Origin: Volutella citrinella
Lineage: Eukaryota > Ascomycota > Sordariomycetes > Hypocreales > Nectriaceae
Direction of reading: 5' to 3'
DNA: 64,000 nt
Assembly (NCBI GenBank): GCA_034401135.1
Contig: JAWZSP010000001.1
Span: 2,790,001-2,854,000, forward strand
Both the position numbers and the translations under genes were made by a program. Shown one piece after another: positions 1 to 11,922 of the stretch (positions are counted from its first letter, which is position 1; every line of letters starts with the position of its first letter). The notes under the pieces are model-generated. The model saw only the letters and a program-made list of their open reading frames with translations, was not told the origin of the DNA and did not search any database.

Positions 1-905
1 TGAGGATACGTTCGACCAACCGCATGATGACTACCGTTCGGCTAGATCGGGCCTTCTGGTCGGTTTGCCTCTTTTCGACGACCAGTTCCCTCCTGGTTTC
101 CATCCAGAGACAGTCAAACGTCTCGGAGCCGGACTGATGGGCGGACTCCGAGTGGAAGCACAGTTTGCCATCGCCATAAGTCCGCCCCAACCATGCTCGC
201 CCCCGAGCCTCCGTTCCTTATAACAAATATTCCCCAAACGCCAAAGTAGTGTAGCAATAGTAGCAGCAATAGTAGCAGCAATAATAGCTCCGTTTCTCTG
301 CCCTATGCCTGTCTTATGCTCAATCTCAATTCCATGAGGGCTTCCCAGCGGGCCCCAATCAGCCCCATCTAATCCTTTTGTTCTTCCGACTTAGCATTCT
401 ACTCCTGGGAAAGCTTGTTGTGTGCTTGGACGAGATCATTGTACGCCTTCAGTCGAACCCCAGCATCGACCTTAAATATGCTGATTGCAGTCTTAGCACA
501 ACAGCCAAGGCTTGCGTTTCTTCTCAGCTTCCTCTCACCTAATAACTCCCGTAACCCCTTCCTCTTCTTCATCCACCCCAAAATATTTCGTCGCCTCAAC
601 TCCAATATCACTCCAATTGCATCCCACGTCATTTTCTTTTCCTTCACCACAACACACCACAGCTCCTAGATGAGATTAGCAAACCGAAAAAAATTACAAG
701 AGGTTGTTGTCCTATACAATTTTTTTTCTCTTCAGCAAGATCGCTGACTCTATTAGCTGTCAATACCATAGGTCTTAAACCAGCGCCGGAGCAAGCGAGG
801 AGTTCCCCATTCAGACTTCCACTGAGCAAGCAACAATTTTCTCCAACAGGGTACATCAATCCCGTATTATTTACTGGGTGGGCTCTGCTAACAATTATGT
901 TTTAG
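1..905. other. intergenic, possible decayed sequence
   Basis: No intact gene is recognised here. A short imperfect minisatellite lies at 251-283. The minus-strand frame 399-650 reads as a lysine/arginine-rich, protein-like stretch of 83 residues, but it has no partner exon that I can connect and may be a gene remnant. Position 1 is a window edge, so a gene entering from the left cannot be excluded. Confidence 0.4.
251..283. repeat. 12-bp minisatellite (GTAGCAGCAATA)n
   Basis: One shortened unit (251-259) is followed by two full GTAGCAGCAATA units (260-271 and 272-283), read directly from the sequence. It lies outside any recognised gene. Confidence 0.8.
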
Positions 906-1760
906 ATGGCGCCTCAAAAGTCCGCTGGGAAGCCAAAGCCAGGAAATTCTGGCAAGATCACACCCACGGCGAAGGTCACCAAGCCAAAGAAAGCAATCGA
1001 CAGCAGTCCGACCCTCTCTTGCAGCAGCTTTAGGAGACACAATAGGCTATACCGGGCTTTCATGGGATCGTGCCGCGAAGGTGTTGAGGCTGGGAACAGC
1101 GCTGCCTCTGGCCCAACCCTTCCGCAATTCCTCGGCGTGCTTATGGGTATGCCAAACCGAGATGAGGCCCACCTAGGAGATCCATGGATCAAGTATGTCG
1201 AAATCCACCCCTCCCCGGTAGCTCTACTTCGACGCTCTGCATCCGAGTTCCGCGCCCCAGACGGTGGGAAGTTTACTGTCTAGCTCGACGCGGAGGCGGA
1301 GGGAGGACACCACTGGTATCTTGTGGCTCATAACCCGGATTACGCTGAGGGGATGCCGCCTGTTAAAGACCACTAAGCCTGCTGAATCTAGTAAGAAGGC
1401 TAGTATGCTAAAGCAGAAGCTAAGGTCGAAGCTCTTGCGAAGGACAAAGATGGCTACCCAATAGAGAAAGAGTAGAAAGAATGAGGATTCAAGTGAAGCT
1501 TAAGCTTCAAGTTCTGATAGTGACCCCCAAGAGGAAGCTACAAGTGAACCTGAGTGATACATTCGCTATGTGACAGACGGCTCAGATATGGGCATCGATT
1601 GGCCTAGCAAATATTCTCCCGAAGATGAGCGTAAGGAATATGGATCTCAAGATCCTGTTCCTGAACCACATAAAAGCGATGCCCAGGATTCTGCTTTTGT
1701 CTTACGATCCATGGGTTGGGACAGGTTATCCTTTCCGAGATAGCCCAGATCATTATGAGA
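906..1760 (+). pseudogene. decayed protein-coding region, unknown family
   Basis: An open frame runs from ATG 906 to a TAG at 1281-1283. The same frame then continues as convincing protein sequence (a segment reading HHWYLVAHNPDYAEGMPPVK) until a TAA. After that the protein-like reading moves to a different frame, an acidic Ser/Glu-rich stretch up to about 1760, interrupted by TAG, TAA and TGA. Several stops are one C-to-T change from CAG, CAA or CGA, as expected from deamination or RIP-type decay, although simple drift is also possible. I do not recognise the family. An intact gene with several introns is the alternative, but the stops are too dense for that to be the easiest reading. Confidence 0.45.
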
Positions 1761-4424
1761 ATAACACTGAGATGGTCACCCGTTTCTTACCACACAAGTG
1801 CAGTACGTTAAGCCTTCGCATTCACAATTCCGGTCCGGGGTCAGATGCGGGCCTGCCCCGTGCAGGACGCGGCGTCCGGGCCGGTGTGGAGCAAGAGGCA
1901 GCCCGGGTTGGGTCCGGGTTGGGCCAATTGCAGGACAAGACACGCGACAGTGGAGAGCAGTGATGCTCAGTTCGTGGAGTGGCTTTTGACATCCTGACAT
2001 GTCCATACTAACAGTTGCCATGGAAAGCAGCAACTAGGGTGGCCGGTAGAGCCAACTCGAACAGCCCTGCGATGCTGTTTTGCGCGATGCAGACTCGAAT
2101 CCGACTGGGCAGGTGAGCAAAAAGGGCAAAAGTAGCAACCGCAAAAGTCTCGGCATCTCGGGGTTCTACCGTTGGCTAACACAGCAAGAGCTACAGCACG
2201 GGATGCGGTCTCAGGGTCAACAGGGTGTGTCCAGGGGGTTTCATGGTGGGATCGTCGGCGCTCGCCGAATGGAACGAAACCCAGCCGCGCGTTGCGGATG
2301 ACACGCTTCTCCGCCTGCATCAACATGGCAAAGCAAGATGCGGACCGGGGCGGTAAAAAAGAGGCTAGATAGGTACTCGGAGATGGCTCACGCATCGTCA
2401 TCGAGTGCGCGAGGGCATGGTTGCGGGATACCGGATCGAAGATGATGCATCAGCTTTGCGGGGAAGCGGGTCCGGGAAGGGCAGGGTGCAATGGTGCATC
2501 GGACTCACCCTTGTAAATAGCATAGCCCTTGGCAGTCCGTCGCCAGGCAGGCAAGCTATCCGTGGAGGCTCCAGTCATGTGAAGAAAATGTCGGATGGAT
2601 TCGGAATGGACACTTCGTCCTCCAAGGATGGCCAAGTGCGGCTGGGAGAAGGCAATGCCTATGACAGTCTGCAAAGGCCAGGTCCCCGTGTGATCCGGGA
2701 CCATCAAGGGGGGTTCAGACAGCGTATCCCAAGGCTCCCACTGAACAACGCTGGGATGGTCATCATGGCTTGGGCTTATCTCTTGTTCCTTAGCTCTTCC
2801 GCCCATCCGCACGACGAAAAGCTCCCCCTGCCCGGCCCCCACTCAAGCGTCGATGGAGCAATCGGTGAGAAGCACACCCTCGTTGCCAGTCGCTGCTTGG
2901 TTCGCGCACTTGTCCAGCGCCTCCTGCTGTAGCGCCGGTCAGAGGGACTGAAGCCATCAGCACCCAGCGACCCATCACGAAAGGAGAGACGCGCCGCCTC
3001 CACTTGATCTGCCACAGGCTCTGGCAGCGGGGGGCCGGAGCCGCTAGGGGGCTTTTGTGCGTTAGGGTTCCATCAAGGGCCCGGTTTGTTCTCCTCCCCC
3101 ACACTGGCACTAGGGCGCTTTGAGAATGACCGCACGGCTTGTGTTTGGCAAGGTTCGTCTGTGAAGGCAAGGTGGTTGCAGAGAAGGGTCGGTGAGGGCG
3201 GGGCGAGGTCTGCTACCCGCCTGCTAAGAATTTGGACGCTGGTGACACGGGGCACTTGACGAAAGGCAATCGTTTTGGCGTCCCGGGATCAACCATCCGC
3301 TGTCGTCATCACGAGTCCCGAACAAGAACCACGTCTCAGGTGGCAAGAGGATCAGAGTCGTCGAATTTTCTTCACGGCGTTGGTTGGACGTGTGTCGAGC
3401 AAATCGCAGGCGGTGTCTCTAGTGATGTGCCATCCAACTTGACCCAGGCCCTTCCGGCCACCGGCATGACCGCCGGGCTGGACAGCCGCCCACGGGATGC
3501 TCGCAGATGCTGGGTCCTTGTACGGAGCGTGATGCGCTGCAATTACTGGTCAGAGTCATGGATGCTGCACCGGTGGACAGGATGAGCAGGAGGTGGGCGG
3601 GCAGGGTTTCATCCAACCCAGGGCGGCATGCAGCCTCGAATCGATAGGCGACAACCTTCCGTACAGTAATTGCAGCAACTAACGCCTACTGTATCGTAAT
3701 GACAGCAACCATCGGGTGTGTGGCGGTAAGGAGAGTTTAGGGAAGGGACGGGCGGAGGTGCCACAAATCGCATCATCACAGGCCGGACGCATTACCCATC
3801 AATTCATCAGTATCGAGCCCTGCGTTCCGCGCATTTCTAATGCGGGTTTCTACAGTGGTCTAGGAGCGTTGTTGGTCAAGATGGATGCGCATGAAATGCA
3901 GAGACGCTTGCGACGGACTACTCCGGCTTGTCTTATTGCTTGTTGTTCATGGCATCTCACCCTGCAAGCCCGCCACCCCCCACTACCATTTTGTGGTGGG
4001 GCCGTGGTACTGGACACGGTGAGCAGCTTGCCGCGAGCATGCCTGGGCACTTCCCCCACTCCCCCTCGCGTGCACAAGCACACACCCCGGCCGCTGAAAA
4101 GTCTTGGGCCTTGGGGCTCAAAACGGCACATGTCCCTCTTGTGCACACCATTCAATCCTGTTTCACTGACCACCTTCACCCGACATCAACCCACCGCTGC
4201 CCTCGTCCTCGCTTCAAAAAACCATTTCACCTCGCAGCTCACCTCATATTCCACCTAGGCATACAAAGACAACGTCATCGGCCTCCCTCTATACTGCTCG
4301 CCCTTTTGGTCCTCCAGCCGCCGCCTCCTCTTGATGAGATCGCTAGGAGGAACAACTATCGAACTGGACCAGCCATCATCGCAAGCACGCGCCTAATATC
4401 ACTACGAATCCCTACGAATCCGAA
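1761..4424. other. intergenic region
   Basis: No gene is supported. The minus-strand frame 2450-2842 has coding-like codon use (third positions rich in C, T and G) and a protein-like reading, but no start exon could be joined to it with good splice sites. The last few hundred bases before 4425 are pyrimidine-rich, as expected for the promoter and leader of the next gene. Confidence 0.5.
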
Positions 4425-5076
4425 ATGGAGAGCCTCCAGCTGTCCCAAGTTCTCGCCGACCTCAGTAACCTCGGCGCGGCTGTGCGTTTACCCAATCTCC
4501 TCCCCCTCACCAACGCCTTTGACTTGCTCAGCGAGACTGACACTGCGACCAGGAGCCCGAAGCTGCCGCCGCCATCGTCACCGCCAACACACATATACGA
4601 TCCGAACCTCACACGCCAAACTCTCCGTCCAAGGCCAACAGCAGCCACCAGCGTCGGCCCTCAGACCTGCAGCGAGCATGGTCCTCGGAGGGCAAGTTTG
4701 ACAAGTTCGGACGCCGCATCCTCATCAACTCGCCGTCCTCACGCTCCGGCTCGGCGGCCAACTCCATTCCTGGCACTCCTAGACGTGGAGAATCCGACGT
4801 GAGTTAATGGAAGCACATGTCGCCCCGTCCGGCAAATTGCTGACTCTTGTCCTCACACAGTTTGAAGACGATATTGACCGCGCCTCGACCCTCATGGCCC
4901 TATACGACATTCGCTCCAAGATCAAGCAGCAGGACAACAGCAGCCTCATCAGGGCGCGCGAGAAGATCAATGCGCTGGCAGCCAAGCAGCAGGCTCAGCA
5001 GGCCGCGGAGCGAAATGTGAGGGCTGCGGATGAGCTCCGACGCAACCGCTACTCGTTCCCCAAGGCGGGACTGTAG
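4425..5076 (+). CDS. conserved fungal protein of unknown function
   Basis: There are three exons: 4425-4481, 4553-4798 and 4861-5076, giving 172 residues. Introns are 71 and 62 nt, start GTGCGT and GTGAGT, and end CCAG and ACAG; both are phase 0. The N-terminus starts MESLQLSQVLADL. The middle (about residues 20-100) is Ser/Pro-rich and disordered, with an RRPSD motif that resembles a basophilic kinase or 14-3-3 site. The C-terminal 70 residues, after FEDDIDRASTLMALYDIRSK, are predicted helical and charged, with a Gln/Ala-rich stretch. This charged helix is the likely conserved core. I recognise no named domain and assign no function. The exon structure is well supported because only the spliced reading keeps one open frame. 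Confidence 0.8.
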
Positions 5077-7605
5077 ATGCCCCCATTACATTACGACTAC
5101 GATCCTTATGACAAATGGCGCCTTGGCCGGGCGATGGACAACGACGGGCGTTTTCTCTCTCTGATTTTGTTGGATGGAATGAAGGTGGCTTGAATTTTTT
5201 TTTAATTCTTTTCTTCTACTTTTTGATCTTCTCGTCAAGGCGTTTCTGGGGGCGGGACAAAAGCGAAACGGCGTCGCCCAACATTATAATGGGGGAGCTC
5301 GCAAACATACTTTGTAGTACGAGATACCATTGCTCAATGGCGAGTGCTAGACAGCGGATGCGTCGAACAAGACCACTTTGGGGAATGAAGGGGGCCACCA
5401 TGCCCTGCCATCTGCTATTCTGCAATCGGGATGGATGCAGCGGTCCTCGTTTGATCAAGAGGCGAACATTATTGTGCGAATTGAATACACAATAATCACA
5501 AGAAGCTCCTTCAGTGACTCCGCCGGCGGAATGTGCTTGTGATACGAGCGGGGGAAGTGCGTCAGAGACGGGAGCTTGCGGAAGCGGGATGGTGCAGAAG
5601 CAAGCAGACGACGGCCAAATTGTAGGCTCCCGCCTGCGGCTCAAGGCACAATTATTCCCTGCGCGGTATTGCGATGTGAAGTCCCAATTAATGCAATGCA
5701 CCCGGCTGCGATTGCGATGCTCGCAACTGATCTCGCCCAAGGCTGACTTCTGACCAGCGCATGCTGAGTGTTCTACGTCACTGCGGCCGGGCGTCGTTGC
5801 CGGCCACTCACTCAGAGGGTTTCCTAAATGGGACATTCCCTTCGTGCAACTTTCGAGGGGGGCTGTGCCGCTGTGCAGCCGCGTTCGGTAAATCCGCTGA
5901 GACATGAAGGAATGGCAAACTCGGACTATCAATAATAAACTATCATGCATGTCTTTGTTGGACACCTTGACACCCCACGCATCACTACTTCTAGAAGCCA
6001 TCGGCCTTGTACGGCGCATGCGATGTTGGCCCACTGGCGGGGCCTTGTCAGGGACTCGGGAGTCAGGGATGCTCATCGTTGGCCGGGGCGCCGGGTTGCC
6101 GGGTCTGGCAGCTCTGGCTGACAGGGTGGATGGACGAGCCGTGGACTCGGCGTCGAGCGCCACAGAAGGGTGACGTCGTGACGATGGATGGCTGGGGAAG
6201 CAGCGGCGAGGCTCTCAGAGGCGAGAGGAAGCAGAGAAGCAGCACGCCACAGTGGCTACAGTGATTGGTGGTCTGGCAGTGTTCGCATCATTTCTGAATG
6301 CAAGCCCATCTTACGTCCGCCTCAATCAAGATGCGAGTGACAAAACCGCGACCTGGATTGGCAATGAGGAACCCAACAGCTCAAACCAGGCAGTTTTGTT
6401 GTGGTGTATTCTTCAACTTGTGGGATTGTCCTCTGACCTCTCACTCCATCAGTCGTCCGCCAGAGAGAATTCCCAGGCCAGAACCAGGTGCCCTCCTGTG
6501 AGAATCCTGCGTCACAGCCATCATGTTGGTTCGCTCGTGTCCCTTCACGAGCCGGCTGCATCACTGAATCTTGCCTGGAAATGGCCTGTTCACGATGCCG
6601 CAAACCAAGACTCTGGCCAGCGTGGCAAAAGAAGGCAATGAGGGAAACTGTACGGTGCATATATACAGTATAATCGTGTCATCGCACTGTCAATGTGTGA
6701 CGTCTCAAGTCCTCTGGCGACTCGACATGAGACTGCTCCGGATGCCAAGCCCCAGCTCATTCATACGTCCTCGCTCGTGGTGCCGAGCCGCCGAGTCAGG
6801 CGGCGTAACACTTGGCAGCGGCCCCAGGCCTAAGGTATTTGTCACGGATGGCACAGCCACAACACAGCAGCCAAATCGAGTGTAGAACGGTTCCCGGAAG
6901 GCGACATACACTGATGGGGCCCCATATATTGAGCGCGTGGCCCTCAGCCACCCTCCATCAGCTGCGGGCTGCGTAAGTTCTTGGGCCAGACTGATGTGGA
7001 TGAGATGATGAATAACATCGGCAATAAGCTTGAAGCCCTGGGGCGCGACAACGGGGCCGCCCGGGGTGAACCCCAGTCACTGCAACTTGTAGTGGGAAGT
7101 CAGTGAGTGCGCGGCCGAGGACCAAACCAATTGCGCCCAGCCGGCCTAGCTGCATCTAGCTTCTTGGCAAGCTAAATGCTTGGCCGTGAGTCTCTCACTC
7201 CATATTATAAAGGCGGCGGGCGGCCTCACACCTGATGTGTCGCAACCAAGCTTCCAGGCAAAACCTTGAGACCTGCCACACCGACTGCTTTTCGCCCCTT
7301 CTCTCCGTCCAACCCATTTCTGCGAATCCATTTTCCGTCATCATCACCGTATCGCCGCCGTCGCTCCCACCGCCCTCGAACCCCCGGACACGAGCAGCGC
7401 TGAGCATCGCTGAGCATCTCACCAAGCACCCGTGACACCTGGGACGACTCAATCACTCTTCAGCCGGTCTTGGCATCCACGTCATCCGGTCCACGGCACC
7501 GCACACGAGCCAATTTCCAGCGCGGCCTGTTACCATCGCAAAGACTCATCTGTCAAAAGTCAACGCATCGTCCATCTCAACTCCAGGGCGACAAATAACA
7601 CAACC
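5077..7605. other. intergenic region
   Basis: No gene is supported in this 2.5 kb. A long minus-strand open frame (5216-6163, 315 codons) is present but has unlikely composition and no recognisable domain. The last 300 bases before 7606 are C/T-rich and probably hold the promoter and leader of the RCR-type gene. Confidence 0.55.
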
Positions 7606-8176
7606 ATGGCGCCCTCACTATCTACGCGCGACTATGTCCGCTGCAATTATTGGACCAACCAATGCTATAGAATCTCGAGCTGGGACTACTACGGACGGTG
7701 GATCCTTGCGGGCGTGGCAATCTTCATCTTCTGCTTGATTATTTCATTGCTGTGAGTATCCTTGAAAACTTGCTCGCCATCACGCCGAGCGAGCTGCTAA
7801 CTTGAGCAACAGTCTATGCGCTCGGCAACGACGACGCCGCGGCTTGACGCCCCTCAGAGGCACTGGGTGGATGGCTCCCGCGCCCAAGTACAGCCAGAAC
7901 AACCCCAACGCATATCAGATGCATGGCCAGAATCAGAACCAGACGTATAATCAGCAGGGCGGCGCGTACGGAAACCAGGGCTACTACGGCGCGCCTCCGC
8001 CGCCTCCCCCGGCCTATGGACAGCAGCAGCAGCAGCCTCAATACACTGGCACCACCTTCCAGAGCAACGACGGCTACTATGGCCAAGGCCAGACCACGGG
8101 TGTGCAGTCTCCTCCGGGCACATACCAACCCCAGGACCCTTACGCCCCGCCTCCCGGTCCTCCTCCTGCCAAATAA
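7606..8176 (+). CDS. RCR-type membrane protein (chitin/Congo red resistance regulator family)
   Basis: There are two exons, 7606-7751 and 7813-8176, with a 61-nt GTGAGT...ACAG intron that splits a Leu codon; the product is 169 residues. A short N-terminal region with two Cys (RCNYWTNQCYRISSWDYYGR) leads into one transmembrane helix (about residues 31-50, WILAGVAIFIFCLIISLLL). A basic cytosolic stretch (RQRRRRG) follows, then a Gly/Tyr/Gln/Pro-rich tail with poly-Pro and poly-Gln runs. This layout is that of the RCR family; yeast Rcr1/Rcr2 act in the endomembrane system on chitin deposition and on sorting of plasma membrane proteins, and carry PY-like motifs in the tail. The tail here has PPPPPPAYG and PPPGPPP, but I do not see a strict PPxY. 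The family call is fairly sure; the precise role is inferred. Confidence 0.82.
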
Positions 8177-8931
8177 AGCATCCGCGATGACTGGTTGAAC
8201 TGTCGGCTGGGAGACGCTCCCCTCCCTCTGTGTCTTCGTCGCTGGGTTATGTAATGACTGGGGACATTGTGAAAGATACCACTAGGCGCCAGGCGTGAGT
8301 CCTGTGTCGTCTCGTTGGGTACAGGCTGCGATTCATGACTGCAACGTGGGATGAACGTCTGGGGAGGGATGTGGCTTTTTATATAGCAAGGGTGCGCCAT
8401 GGGCGTGCAATGACATCAATTGGTGGGTGGATTACGCTGGGTATAAGTTACGACCAACAAGCAATGTGTCGCGAACCAACCGATTCAATCTTGTATGCAC
8501 AATTATTAATAGCACTAGACCTTAAAAGACTTGTCAAGGTTTCTCAGTCAGCCCATCCACGCGCATTGAGCTTGGCCGAGATACAACGTTGAATGGTTAG
8601 GACAAGGTGGCTTCCAGAGCCGAGGGACATGGGAAACCAAGCTCGTTAATGTTAATGGCCCCGGCAAAACTCCAGCTACTCGGATCGAGCAATTGAGGGT
8701 CGCTGTTGGTTGTGCAAGGCTATGTAAATCAGACTAGCCCACTTACAAGAACATCGACCGATTCACGCCAATCACAAGAGTCGGGCCACTCTCCAGACTC
8801 ACTGGAGAGGTATCTCACTGGACCCGGTCATTATGTGCGTTGGCTAAATGATATTTAATATATACTTTTATTCCTACTGGTCTAACTTATATCTGCACTT
8901 CTATATCTATCGCCTGCTAATTGATACTATA
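8177..8931. other. intergenic, becoming AT-rich
   Basis: This is the 3' flank of the RCR-type gene. No gene is visible. From about 8820 the base composition turns markedly AT-rich, leading into the LTR at 8932. Confidence 0.6.
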
Positions 8932-9198
8932 TGTTACGGCCCGCTGGGGTGTTACATCCAGCGGCCGTCGGGTCGAGTACCGCGAAGGATAAAAGGAATA
9001 TGGAATCTAACAACTAAGCAGTTGATACATACAGTTCGTAAGTCATTAGTAACATTATATAAAAGGAAAGGTACTTAGTTATTGTCAGATAATTCGTTGT
9101 TCAATCTCGGTGTCTGACTTGTAGGATCTCTTTAAGTACTTGCTGGAAATCACTTGCCTTCTCACGAGGCCGGATCCAGCCTCCCGCACGTCGTAACA
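8932..9198. mobile_element. solo LTR of a retrotransposon
   Basis: The element begins TGTTACG and ends CGTAACA, a perfect 7-bp terminal inverted repeat with the canonical TG...CA ends of an LTR. It is 267 bp long. The flanking 5-mers are CTATA (8927-8931) and CTGTA (9199-9203), a target-site duplication with one transition. An internal TATATAAAAG (9056-9065) fits an LTR promoter. No gag-pol coding sequence is nearby, so this looks like a solo LTR left by recombination. The family (Gypsy or Copia) cannot be told from the LTR alone. Confidence 0.72.
9056..9065 (+). promoter_or_regulatory. TATA-box-like element inside the LTR
   Basis: TATATAAAAG lies in the middle of the LTR, where the U3/R promoter would be expected. 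It is directly visible; its activity is unknown. Confidence 0.4.
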
Positions 9199-9300
9199 CT
9201 GTACCCCAGTATGCCTCACTCTACTCCCAAGAGCGATCTATTTGCTTGACAATATTGGGCGCTGTTGCTGAGCGGCTTTTGTGCGACGATTTGTATAAAC

Positions 9301-9770
9301 TCAACACTTGTCTTGATCGTTGATTGGGTAGTCCTCGATATACTCGATCGTGTAGTGCTCCCCTTCGAAGCTATATGTGCCGTTGAAATAGGCCTCACTG
9401 GTGATGCATTGATTTACGATATCATCAACTGCGATCTAAATTTTTAGTCAGCTACTAGTCACAATCTCTTGGGATGGTAAGAAAAAAATTGGATAATTAC
9501 CTGACAGTACTTCCGAGCCGCAGGATCATTTTCAGTTTTTGCGGTCAGTTGGAGGGCGTTAAGATGATTACTGTCAGCGATGTAGAATCGGGTCTCGCAG
9601 TCCTTGTTGGTGGCGCATGCTGGGTTCTTCTGGCACCCTTTCTCCTGGAGCAACCTATATAGAGCGGTTGGCGGGAAAATGCCCATCCCGCCTTGGTCAC
9701 CGAGACAATCGGCTGCCAAAGAGAGCTGCATCAAGCTGGCGAAAGTGGCGATAAGGGCGAGAACCTTCAT
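9301..9770 (-). CDS. small secreted cysteine-rich protein, candidate effector
   Basis: There are two exons on the minus strand, 9770-9501 and 9435-9301, joined in phase 0 across a 65-nt intron (GTAATT...TTTAG); the product is 134 residues. Reading through without splicing adds a short tail (VIIQFFSYHPKRL), whereas the spliced reading gives 44 further coherent residues ending in Cys. Residues 1-19 (MKVLALIATFASLMQLSLA) are a clear signal peptide with an Ala cleavage site. The mature protein has 7 Cys and one probable N-glycosylation site (NGT). No named domain is recognised. The size, secretion signal and cysteine content fit a fungal effector-type secreted protein; host interaction is inference. 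The gene lies about 100 bp from a solo LTR in an AT-rich pocket. A TATATAA lies about 110 bp upstream of the start. Confidence 0.82.
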
Positions 9771-11922
9771 GTTGGCGGTGATATACAGTAGTTCTGGTTA
9801 GAGATTTAGGTGGAGTTGTGTTTGTGGTTGAAGGTGAGAAGTTGGTAGGAAACAGAGAGATAAGATGGACTACTCGTGTTATATAGGTAAGTTGCGCTGT
9901 CTATTTTAGTGGTGCACGAGCACGGATTGACAGCAGCAGCTAAAACCGCGATTGAATCGGCCGCCATCTAGGATGATAGTTTGGCTAGCCGTTCCTATAA
10001 ATAATTAAGGATCGCTCGGTGCTTAAATCGCAAATAGTTATATCACTACCAAATTCTAACGTCTGGACCCACGGTAAGGACTTTCTGTCAGAATGGTGCA
10101 TTTTATTCAATGAGTACGGGTTCTAATGATTTAAGGCTGGAGTGAAGGATTAGGCCCCCAAAGAACAAGCTCAAGGATCCTGATCGTTGGAAAGTAATCC
10201 TACTAATAGTACCTGACTAAAACTGCGTCAGGGAGTTGTCTACTGTTGAGTCCTGAGATGGACTCATATACTTTAGCTAATTACTTCCTCTTCTTTCTAC
10301 AGTCTAAACGAAGCGGTCTGCATACCTTGACACCAGTGGGCTAGCAGTTCGCCTGGGCGGAATGTCTTGCAATCGGGTGGCTAGCGGAGCCCTCAACGAC
10401 CCTCTCACCAATGGCCTATGGCGTGGGTAGGCGGAAGCAGCAATTGCGCCGCGTTCGGTTTGTCGAGTGGAAACCAGGTCAAACCGTCAAAACCGCAAAG
10501 GGCACGACCAAGCCTGGGGCACGACCCTGTCATTTCAGCGAGCGTCGTCATAGTGTGAGACCCCCGGCCAGGGCATGGGGACGCGTGGGAAAGACAGACA
10601 GAGAAGTTCAACGTCAGGAAAAAAATAGTTCGTGAACGTAGCCCGATGAGCGCGCTGCTCGACATTTCGGCAAGAAACCCGGGGGCGCGTCTGCCAGGAC
10701 AGCTTGATGGGTTTAAATAGGGATTGTCGCGGGTGTTGTGAGGAAGGGAAATGCGTCCTGCGTCAGTATAATTATAGTACTGGGAGGGCTGTGTTTCGTA
10801 ATTTCCCCTTCCTGGACGCGCAGATCCTTGACACTCTCGGCAGTTTGCCCAACCGGTACTGCCATCTGTGTCTCAAGACTGATGGCACCGGATGGGAATC
10901 TGTTCATGCAAATAAAATCAATTACCAGCCAAGGCTTCGAAAGCCCATATCAATTTCTCGAATATGCACCACGCACGCAAGACGCAAGACGGTTTGCGTA
11001 GGCGCTAATTAGCACACAGGTGGCTTTCTGGGTTGGATCCATCCACCCAACGCTCAGTGGACGATCAGGGACGATTAGCGGCTCCTCGCCAGGGGCAGCC
11101 CCGCTGGGCCATCTGGAGACTGGAGTGAGGAACCTAGCCCTGCAGGATCCCGCGGAGGGGTCCACGGGTTGCCCGCCTACTTCAGCGTTCCGCCAGTCAG
11201 CAGCCCGCCGTCCCTTGCGGCGTTTCTCGCCTGACGACGACTCGCCTGCACTGTCCCGCCACCAAACACCCACCCACCCAACCGTCCTCTTTTTCTCCTC
11301 TGTTGGTCAGGGGCGCGCGCAGCAGCAAGCCTCTTCGTGACACTGCCACCGCCTCGACGGCATCGCTCGCTCCAACCTGATCTTCTCCCATCTTTTGCCC
11401 TACAAGCATCCTTCGTTTTTTCTCTTCTCCTCTGCCCTCTTTCCACCACCCACCAACGCTCCCGCCAGGTGCGAGCACGGAGGTGTCCTAGCCTCATCCT
11501 TTCATTCTCTACTACGATTACGTCGCAGCCGCCCCCAAATCGCTCGAAATAACCTCAGTTTCGCCAGAACCCGGACAACCAAGCCCAAATTCAATCGCTC
11601 GCCTTGCCTCGACCAAACCCTCCAATCCGAACACTCAATCCTACACACAGTCTCAGCTCCCGCGCCGATTACCGACTGCGATCCCAACAGCCGTGGGACG
11701 AGTTTCACTCACGCCGCACACCGTACAACAAGGACCACCCTCCCAAGCACTGCATCGTCCCGCTCGACTTTTGAAACCAAGGACCGTCATCCTTCGTCCT
11801 TTTGCCCCCCTGGTCTCCAAGCTCGGACCCGATATTGAATCAGAACACTGCGTTTTCTTCCCATCCGATCGCTTATTCAGTCATTCTTTCCCATTTCGGG
11901 TTTTCCCTCAAGCGCCGCCAAC
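9771..11922. other. intergenic; AT-rich then pyrimidine-rich promoter region
   Basis: The AT-rich pocket continues to about 10,350, with no gene. From about 11,240 to 11,920 the plus strand is strongly C/T-rich, typical of a fungal promoter and 5' leader, and serves the fibroin-3-like gene at 11923. Confidence 0.55.
9879..9885 (-). promoter_or_regulatory. TATA box of the secreted-protein gene
   Basis: TATATAA on the minus strand lies about 110 bp before the ATG at 9770, a plausible core promoter position for a regulated secreted-protein gene. Confidence 0.45.

Noticed and set aside
2040..2115. tRNA-like T-loop sequence (GACTCGAATCC)
   Set aside because: No matching acceptor, D or anticodon stem can be folded around it.
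5216..6163. Minus-strand open frame of 315 codons
   Set aside because: No domain, signal or splice partner; composition (many Ser, Arg, Pro and scattered Cys) looks like translated non-coding DNA. It lies in a region otherwise without genes.
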